NCBI GenBank assembly: GCA_963747595.1
Contig: CAVVFO010000002.1
Location: forward strand, 1,922,001-1,986,000
Direction: 5' to 3'
From: Oleiagrimonas sp963747595
Lineage (GTDB): Bacteria; Pseudomonadota; Gammaproteobacteria; Xanthomonadales; Rhodanobacteraceae
Length of the DNA: 64,000 bases
Shown: one piece after another, positions 59,039 to 64,000 of the stretch
Layout: each line of letters opens with the position of its first letter
Numbering within the stretch: the stretch's first letter is position 1
Program-made: the position numbers and the translations under genes
Notes under the pieces: generated by a model
What the model was told of the DNA's origin: nothing
The model's input: the letters and a program-made list of their open reading frames with translations, nothing else
Database searches by the model: none

Positions 59039-60196
59039 ATGAGCAGGCAGAAGGATCATGTGGCCCCGCCGCCCGGGACGGTGGCCGAATTGTCGCCGCG
59101 TGAGGTCTCGGCGCGCATGGCGCGCGGAGCCCGACTGATCGATGTCCGCGAGGACTCCGAGCGCGCGTTGGGCGGGCCTGCCGGAGCGACCGGCCTGCCA
59201 CTCGGCCAGCTGCAGCAACGGGCGGGCGACCTTCTCCCCGAGCATGACCGCGAGATCCTCACCATCTGCGCCACCGGCCGGCGCTCGCAACTGGCCGTGA
59301 AAGCCCTGCAATCCATGGGCTATACGCATACTGCGTCGGTCAACGGCGGCTTTGCGCGCTGGCGCAGCGAGGGATGGCCGGAGGAAGGCGGAGCCGGCGA
59401 TGCCGACACCAATGACCGCTACGCCCGCCAGATGCGCCTGCCGCAGGTCGGGGTGGCGGGACAGGCTCGGCTGCAAGCCTCGTCGGTCGTGGTTGTCGGC
59501 GCCGGCGGGCTGGGTTCGCCGGTGGCTCTGTACCTTGCGGGTGCGGGCGTGGGCCGGTTGACCCTCATCGACGACGATCGCGTGGAACGCTCCAACCTGC
59601 ATCGGCAGGTGCTGCATACCGAGGCACGGATCGGCACGGCCAAGGTCGATTCGGCGCGCACGGCGCTAACCGCGCTCAACCCGCGCATTCGTGTCACCAC
59701 CTGCAACGGACGCCTGGACGCGAGTCACGCCGATGACTGGCTGGCTGGTCACGACCTCATCATCGATGCAGCGGACAATTTCGCCACCCGTTACCTGTTG
59801 TCGGCGGCCAGCCTGCGCCTGCGCCTGCCGCTGGTCTACGGCGCCATCGAGCGCTTCGCCGGGATGGCCAGCGTGTTCGACCCGCGGCACGCGGAGGCGC
59901 CCTGCTACCGTTGCCTGTTCCCGTATCCGCCCGACGCCGGAGATGCCCCCAACTGCAACGAAGCCGGCGTGCTGGGCGTGCTGCCGGGGCTCATCGGCAT
60001 GATCCAGGCCACCGAGGCATTGAAGCTGCTGCTGGGCATCGGTGAACCACTGATCGGTCGCGTGCTGCGTGTCGATGCCTTGTCCATGCGTTTCCACGAG
60101 GTGCGGCTCACGCGCGATCCGCGGTGCCCCGGCTGTGGCGGCGAAGCGCGCCATACAGAGGCGGCGGATCAGGCCGCTTCCCGTACCGGCGGCTGA
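59039..60196 (+). CDS. moeB: Molybdopterin-synthase adenylyltransferase with N-terminal rhodanese domain
   Basis: 385 aa. Residues 15-115 are a rhodanese-like domain with active-site C77 (TICATGRRSQ); residues 130-375 the ThiF/MoeB adenylation domain with VVVGAGGLGSPVALYLAGAG, DDDRVERSNLHRQVLH and zinc-type Cys pairs (CYRC, CPGC). MoeB adenylates the C-terminal Gly of MoaD so that sulfur can be attached; the rhodanese domain could supply or relay that sulfur. The usual fused rhodanese is C-terminal, so the order is worth noting. ATG 59039 is preferred; upstream frame is non-homologous and runs into the IS end. First gene of the Moco group. Confidence 0.92.
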   Translation: MSRQKDHVAPPPGTVAELSPREVSARMARGARLIDVREDSERALGGPAGATGLPLGQLQQRAGDLLPEHDREILTICATGRRSQLAVKALQSMGYTHTASVNGGFARWRSEGWPEEGGAGDADTNDRYARQMRLPQVGVAGQARLQASSVVVVGAGGLGSPVALYLAGAGVGRLTLIDDDRVERSNLHRQVLHTEARIGTAKVDSARTALTALNPRIRVTTCNGRLDASHADDWLAGHDLIIDAADNFATRYLLSAASLRLRLPLVYGAIERFAGMASVFDPRHAEAPCYRCLFPYPPDAGDAPNCNEAGVLGVLPGLIGMIQATEALKLLLGIGEPLIGRVLRVDALSMRFHEVRLTRDPRCPGCGGEARHTEAADQAASRTGG

Positions 60197-60262
60197 ACGG
60201 CGATCCGGCGCAGTGGTCTCGGGCATCCGATCTGCGGATAGTCTGGAGGCTCACATTGAACA

Positions 60263-60377
60263 ACTCCGAGGTGTCGGGCCTTCGGTTCCCTGCGGGAATA
60301 CGGTCCGGCGCCCGCGGTCCCCGGACCGCCAGGGTGATCATGGAAACGTGGCCGCCTCCCGACCTTGGAAAGGAGCA
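60263..60377 (+). promoter_or_regulatory. Moco riboswitch in the moaA leader
   Basis: The leader matches the Moco RNA motif as I remember it: ACTCCGAGG start, GGGCCTTCGGTTCCCTGCGG, a perfect 8-bp stem CGGTCCGG/CCGGACCG (60301-60308 / 60321-60328), GGTGATCATGGAAACGTGG and CCGCCTCCCGACC. CTCC at 60264-60267 pairs with GGAG at 60372-60375, which is the moaA ribosome site, so ligand binding would hide it. Family assignment is from memory; the pairings are seen. Confidence 0.75.
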
Positions 60378-60383
60378 CAGCCC

Positions 60384-61367
60384 ATGCCCGCGCTGGCCGA
60401 TCGTTACGGTCGCCGGTTTCCGTACCTGCGATTGTCGATCATTCCCGCCTGCAACTTCCGTTGCACCTATTGTCTGCCGCACGGCTACAAGGCCGACCCG
60501 CAGGCGGACGGGCCGCTGTCGCTGGATGAAATCACCCGCTTGCTGCGCGGATTCACGCACCTGGGCATGCACAAGCTGCGCATCACCGGCGGCGAGCCGT
60601 CCGTGCGCCGCGACCTCACCGCCATCCTGCGCACCGCATCCGCCATTCCGGGCATCAGCAAGCTGGCCATGACCACCAACGGCACCCTGCTCACGCGCCG
60701 CCTCGGCGAGTGGATGGACGCCGGTCTCAACGCCATCAACATCAGCGTCGACAGCCTGGATCGCGCCACCTTCGCCCGGGTCACCGGATACGACCGTCTG
60801 CACAGCATTCTCGAAGGCGTGGACATGGCACTCGCGGCCGGTCTGTCCTCGGTGAAGCTCAACGCCGTGCTGATGCACGGGGTCAACGACGATCAGCTGC
60901 CGACATGGATGGAGTATCTGCGCGACCATCATGTGGGTGTGCGCTTCATCGAGCTGATGCAGACGGGCGACAACGGCGATTTCTTCCGTAAATACCACGT
61001 GCGCGCCGCCTCCATGGAAACGCAGCTGATCGAACAGGGCTGGCAGGCACTCCCGCGTGCCGCCGACGCCGGCCCGGCCCGGGAGTATCGTCACCCGGAC
61101 TACGCCGGGCGTTTCGGCATCATCGCGCCGTATTCGAAGGATTTCTGCGCCGGCTGCAACCGCCTGCGCGTCACTGCCACCGGCGATCTGCGCCTGTGCC
61201 TGTTCGGCGAATTCGGCATTCCGCTGCGTCATCTGCTGCAACACGACGACCAGCTGGAGGATCTGGTGCACGCCATCGGCGGCCAGATCGGGCGCAAGGA
61301 AAAAGGCCATTTCCTGCACGAAGGCAACACCGGCATCACGCCGCACCTGGCATCCACCGGAGGCTGA
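60384..61367 (+). CDS. moaA: GTP 3',8-cyclase MoaA
   Basis: Radical-SAM enzyme, 327 aa, first step of Moco synthesis (GTP to 3',8-cH2GTP). C23, C27 and C30 in IPACNFRCTYCLPHG bind the SAM cluster; the second cluster is in FCAGCNRLRVTATGDLRLCL; LRITGGEPSVRRDL is the GGEP motif; the C terminus ends in GG as in functional MoaA. RBS AAGGAG lies 8 bp before ATG 60384 and is part of the riboswitch closing stem. A longer frame upstream has no homology. Confidence 0.97.
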   Translation: MPALADRYGRRFPYLRLSIIPACNFRCTYCLPHGYKADPQADGPLSLDEITRLLRGFTHLGMHKLRITGGEPSVRRDLTAILRTASAIPGISKLAMTTNGTLLTRRLGEWMDAGLNAINISVDSLDRATFARVTGYDRLHSILEGVDMALAAGLSSVKLNAVLMHGVNDDQLPTWMEYLRDHHVGVRFIELMQTGDNGDFFRKYHVRAASMETQLIEQGWQALPRAADAGPAREYRHPDYAGRFGIIAPYSKDFCAGCNRLRVTATGDLRLCLFGEFGIPLRHLLQHDDQLEDLVHAIGGQIGRKEKGHFLHEGNTGITPHLASTGG

Positions 61368-61370
61368 TGC

Positions 61371-62372
61371 ATGACCGAAGGCGAGCACCGCACGCATTTC
61401 CACATGGCCGATGTACGCCGCAAACGCATCACCGCGCGCCGCGCCGTGGCCGTGGGCGAACTGAGGGCAGGCGAAACCGCGTACCCATTGATCGTGGACC
61501 GCAAACTTCCCAAGGGCGATGCCATCACCATGGCCGAAATCGCAGGCCTGCAGGGCGTCAAGAACGCCTCGCAGCTGATGCCGCTGTGCCATCCGTTGCC
61601 GCTGGAATACATCGATCTGCGCTGCGAGCCGGTCGCCTCACGTCACGCCATCCGCGTGTACTGCGAAGTCGCCACATTCGCCCGCACCGGCGTGGAGATG
61701 GAGGCGCTGGCCGGGGTCAACGCCGCATTGCTGACGCTGTACGACCTGACCAAGCCGGTGGAGCCAGCACTGTCCATCGGCAGCGTGCGGCTGCTGTTCA
61801 AGGAAGGCGGCAAGAAAGGCCTGTGGCTGCACCCCGAGGGCATGGACGACACCGAGCGCGCGCGCTATCACCCGCGCGGCACGGCGCGTCTGGACGATGT
61901 GCCCTGCGCCGTGATCACGCTCAGCGACCGCGCCAGTCGCGGCGACTATGCCGACGAGGCCGGGCCCTTGCTGGCTAAGCGGCTGCGTGCGCTGGGCGCC
62001 GATGTCGCGACTCCCCTCGTGCTGCCCGACGATGCGGAACAACTCGAACGGAATCTGCACCACCTCACCGACCACGGCACCGCGCTGGTGCTGACCAGCG
62101 GCGGCACCGGCCTGGGTCCGCGTGACGTGACACCCGAAGTGTTGTCCCGCCTGGGCGGTCGAAAGGTGCCCGGCCTGGGCGAACTGTTCCGCAACGAAAG
62201 CAGCCAGCACACCCCCATGGCCTGGCTCAGCCGCGCCGACGCGGTGCTGCTGGATGGCACCCTGATCATCGCGCTGCCGGGCAGCCCCAAAGCCATCGCG
62301 CAAGGCATGGACATCCTCGCCCCCATCCTGCACCACGCCCTGCAGATGGCCGCCGGCGGAAGGCACACATGA
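61371..62372 (+). CDS. moaC: MoaC-MogA bifunctional Moco synthase
   Basis: 333-residue fusion. Residues 1-160 are MoaC (cyclic pyranopterin monophosphate synthase): LMPLCHPLPLEYIDLRCE and ARTGVEMEALAGVNAALLTL. Residues 170-333 are a MogA/MoaB-type molybdopterin adenylyltransferase: AVITLSDRASRGDYADEAGP, ALVLTSGGTGLGPRDVTPEV and LIIALPGSPKAIAQGMDIL. It would link pterin cyclisation with adenylylation of molybdopterin. MoaCB fusions of this order are known in other proteobacteria. It starts 3 bp after moaA. Confidence 0.93.
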   Translation: MTEGEHRTHFHMADVRRKRITARRAVAVGELRAGETAYPLIVDRKLPKGDAITMAEIAGLQGVKNASQLMPLCHPLPLEYIDLRCEPVASRHAIRVYCEVATFARTGVEMEALAGVNAALLTLYDLTKPVEPALSIGSVRLLFKEGGKKGLWLHPEGMDDTERARYHPRGTARLDDVPCAVITLSDRASRGDYADEAGPLLAKRLRALGADVATPLVLPDDAEQLERNLHHLTDHGTALVLTSGGTGLGPRDVTPEVLSRLGGRKVPGLGELFRNESSQHTPMAWLSRADAVLLDGTLIIALPGSPKAIAQGMDILAPILHHALQMAAGGRHT

Positions 62373-62400
62373 GTGCCATGCATTCCAGCCTCACCCGTAG

Positions 62401-62433
62401 GGCGGCTCAAGGAGCGCCAGCGACGGAGCCGCC
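62401..62433. repeat. Palindromic hairpin between moaCB and moeA
   Basis: GGCGGCTC (62401-62408) and GAGCCGCC (62426-62433) form a perfect 8-bp stem with a 17-nt loop. Position between two genes of the same operon suggests a short dispersed palindrome or an attenuating structure rather than a full terminator. Confidence 0.55.
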
Positions 62434-62483
62434 TGCTTGCGGGGGACTCTCATCCGGGTTGCCGCCGCGATTGAGGAGTGCGC

Positions 62484-63752
62484 ATGCATCCTGATCTGCT
62501 GGACTACGACGACGCCTTGGCAATCATCCGCGATGCCTGCACGCGGCTGCCCACCGAAAGCGTCCCCGTCGCCGACTGTATCGGCCGCGTTCTGGCCGGG
62601 GGGCTGGACAGCCCCGTCGACCTGCCACCATTCGACAACTCCGCCATGGACGGTTTCGCCCTGCGCGGAGGCGATGCGCCGCTCTCCGCCGGGACCGAAC
62701 TGGATGTCAGCGGCGAGCACGCTGCCGGCGACGCGCACACGCAGGGCACGGGTGACGCCTGCGCCATCATGACCGGCGCGCGCGTTCCGGACGGCTTCGA
62801 CCGTGTGGTTCCGGTGGAGCGCGCCACAACCCTCACCTCCGATCCACACGGACATGCCACCCGCGTCCGCCTCGCCATCGATGTGCCGCCTGCCAGCAAT
62901 GTGCGCGCCGCCGGCACCGACGTGCGCCGCGGTACGGCGCTCCTTGCCGCAGGCACCGTGCTGCAACCACAGCACCTGATGCTGCTGGCGGCACTCGGTG
63001 TGGCGCAGGTCGACGTGTACACGCAGCCGCGCGTGGCAGTGCTGTGCACCGGTCGCGAACTGACAGACGACCCGACGGTGCCGTTGAAGCCGGGTCAGAT
63101 CCGCAACTGCAATGGCCCCTTCCTGAGCGCGCGGCTGCGCCTGGCCGGGGCGCAGGTGGTGCATGCCGAAACCGTGGGGGACGACGAGCCGACATTCGAA
63201 GCCGCGCTCGGGCGCTGCCTCGACGCCGGTGCACGGATCGTCCTGTCGACCGGCGCGGTGTCCATGGGCCGCTACGATTTCGTGCCGCGGGTCCTGCAAC
63301 GCATCGGCGCCACCACGCTGTTTCACAAGGTGGCCATCCGCCCCGGCAAGCCGCTGCTGTTCGCGCGGCTGCCGGATGGCGCGCTGCTGTTCGGGTTGCC
63401 GGGCAACCCGATTTCCGGCGCCGTGGGCTTGCGCTTCTTCGTCGAACCGGCACTGCGCACGATGGCCGCCCTGCCGCCGGAGGTCCCGCTGCGCGTGCCG
63501 CTGGCCGAGGCCTGCGAGAAACGGGCCGGACTGCGCACGCACCTGAAGGCGCAGCTGCGCGCCGATGCCGACGGCCGTCTGTCGGCGCACATCCTCGAGG
63601 GCCAGCAGTCCTACCGTATCCGCCCGCTGGCCGAAGCCAACGCCTGGGTGGTGATTCCAGCCGATATCGATGCATTGGCCGCAGGCGCGTTGGTCGATGT
63701 CTACGGCCTCGGGCATACCGACGCCATCCAGCCGTGCAGGAAACCGCAATGA
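62484..63752 (+). CDS. moeA: Molybdopterin molybdenumtransferase MoeA
   Basis: 422 aa. It inserts molybdate into adenylylated molybdopterin. LPPFDNSAMDGFALRGGDAP is the MoeA signature; AIMTGARVPDGFDRVVPVE, VLCTGRELTDDP, VLSTGAVSMGRYDFVPRVL and LLFGLPGNPISGAVGLRFF complete the four-domain layout. ATG 62484 follows GAGGAG with good spacing; a GTG at 62478 is within the ribosome site and less likely. Its stop overlaps the moaD start (ATGA). Confidence 0.95.
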   Translation: MHPDLLDYDDALAIIRDACTRLPTESVPVADCIGRVLAGGLDSPVDLPPFDNSAMDGFALRGGDAPLSAGTELDVSGEHAAGDAHTQGTGDACAIMTGARVPDGFDRVVPVERATTLTSDPHGHATRVRLAIDVPPASNVRAAGTDVRRGTALLAAGTVLQPQHLMLLAALGVAQVDVYTQPRVAVLCTGRELTDDPTVPLKPGQIRNCNGPFLSARLRLAGAQVVHAETVGDDEPTFEAALGRCLDAGARIVLSTGAVSMGRYDFVPRVLQRIGATTLFHKVAIRPGKPLLFARLPDGALLFGLPGNPISGAVGLRFFVEPALRTMAALPPEVPLRVPLAEACEKRAGLRTHLKAQLRADADGRLSAHILEGQQSYRIRPLAEANAWVVIPADIDALAAGALVDVYGLGHTDAIQPCRKPQ

Positions 63753-64000
63753 ACGTTCGCATCCAGCTGTTCGGTGCGCTGCGCGATGCCAGCCCCGACG
63801 CATACATCGATCTGCAGACCCCCGACCAGGGCACCATCGCCGGCGTGCGCGAAGCGCTGCTGCAGCATCTGTCCGAGCACGCTCCCCAGATCCGCGCCAG
63901 TCTGGTGCAGCGCTCGGCCTTCGCCAGCGACGAGGCCATCCTGCGGGACCACGATGCACTGCCGGCGGACGGTCGCCTGGCGGTGCTGCCGCCCGTGAGC
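63749..64000 (+). CDS. moaD: Molybdopterin synthase sulfur carrier subunit MoaD (3' end cut)
   Basis: Small ubiquitin-like protein, 84 residues visible: MNVRIQLFGALRDASPD at the start and DEAILRDHDALPADGRLAVL, then PPVS at the window edge, where MoaD proteins continue PPVSGG. The terminal diglycine that MoeB adenylates is just outside. It overlaps moeA by 4 bp. moaE would be expected next. Confidence 0.92.
   Translation, partial: MNVRIQLFGALRDASPDAYIDLQTPDQGTIAGVREALLQHLSEHAPQIRASLVQRSAFASDEAILRDHDALPADGRLAVLPPVS

Noticed and set aside
60108..61592. 494-codon minus-strand open frame opposite moaA
   Set aside because: Shadow frame of moaA and moaCB; no ribosome site or domain.
62391..63959. 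522-codon minus-strand open frame opposite moeA
   Set aside because: Shadow frame of moeA; low-complexity Arg/Gly composition.
1..64000. CRISPR array, tRNA or rRNA genes
   Set aside because: No regularly spaced direct repeats, and no tRNA- or rRNA-like sequence was recognised by eye; a covariance search would settle it.

Overview
The window is high-GC proteobacterial DNA holding most of an exosortase A (XrtA) / PEP-CTERM locus, with the genes for an exopolysaccharide (EPS) made alongside it, followed by a molybdenum-cofactor (Moco) operon. Family content (XrtA-EpsI fusion, PrsK/PrsR/PrsT, MoaC-MogA fusion, MoeB with a rhodanese domain) fits a beta- or gammaproteobacterium. A gammaproteobacterium is my guess; I cannot name a genus.

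Layout. (1) 0-9.6 kb, plus strand: end of a PAP2 phosphatase, one PEP-CTERM substrate with a near-perfect sigma-54 promoter and two upstream repeats, wecB (one frame break), then prsK-prsR-prsT. (2) 10.4-15.6 kb: tandem paralogues of a large secreted protein of unknown function; the second copy is frame-broken. (3) 15.8-17.1 kb: IS3-family element. (4) 17.3-27.5 kb, plus strand: a lower-GC EPS cassette with flippase, two asparagine-synthase-like genes, a phosphatidylserine-decarboxylase-like gene, DegT aminotransferase, an IS5-family copy, a polysaccharide deacetylase and a methyltransferase. Several are broken by indels. (5) 27.6-33.5 kb, minus strand: a third asparagine-synthase-like gene, an ATP-grasp protein, an ATP-grasp remnant, a second IS5-family copy in inverted orientation, a sulfotransferase. 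(6) 33.5-57.3 kb, minus strand: one long, tightly overlapping XrtA operon, read from epsB at 57.3 kb down through export, chain length, kinase, outer-membrane protein, ATPase, deacetylase, FemAB, stp1, xrtA, stp2, amidotransferase, sulfotransferase, glycosyltransferases, ATP-grasp, six-hairpin protein, O-ligase and a last glycosyltransferase. A perfect CRP-type palindrome lies upstream of epsB. (7) 57.6-59.0 kb: intact IS5-family element with a 4-bp target duplication. (8) 59.0-64.0 kb, plus strand: moeB, a Moco riboswitch, moaA, moaCB, moeA, moaD (cut by the window edge).

How it fits together. EpsB primes undecaprenyl phosphate, the glycosyltransferases extend the unit, Wzx flips it, and the chain-length protein, kinase and export lipoprotein move the polymer out. 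XrtA cleaves PEP-CTERM proteins at the inner membrane and is thought to pass them to a lipid or glycan anchor. PrsK/PrsR with sigma-54 switches on the substrate genes. Sulfotransferases, deacetylases, amidotransferase-like and ATP-grasp proteins would decorate the polymer.

Caution. Many genes between 13 and 45 kb are broken only by single-base indels, with the conserved protein continuing in another frame. Several neighbours are intact. Consensus errors or recent decay could both explain this, so these loci are given as one feature spanning all pieces.
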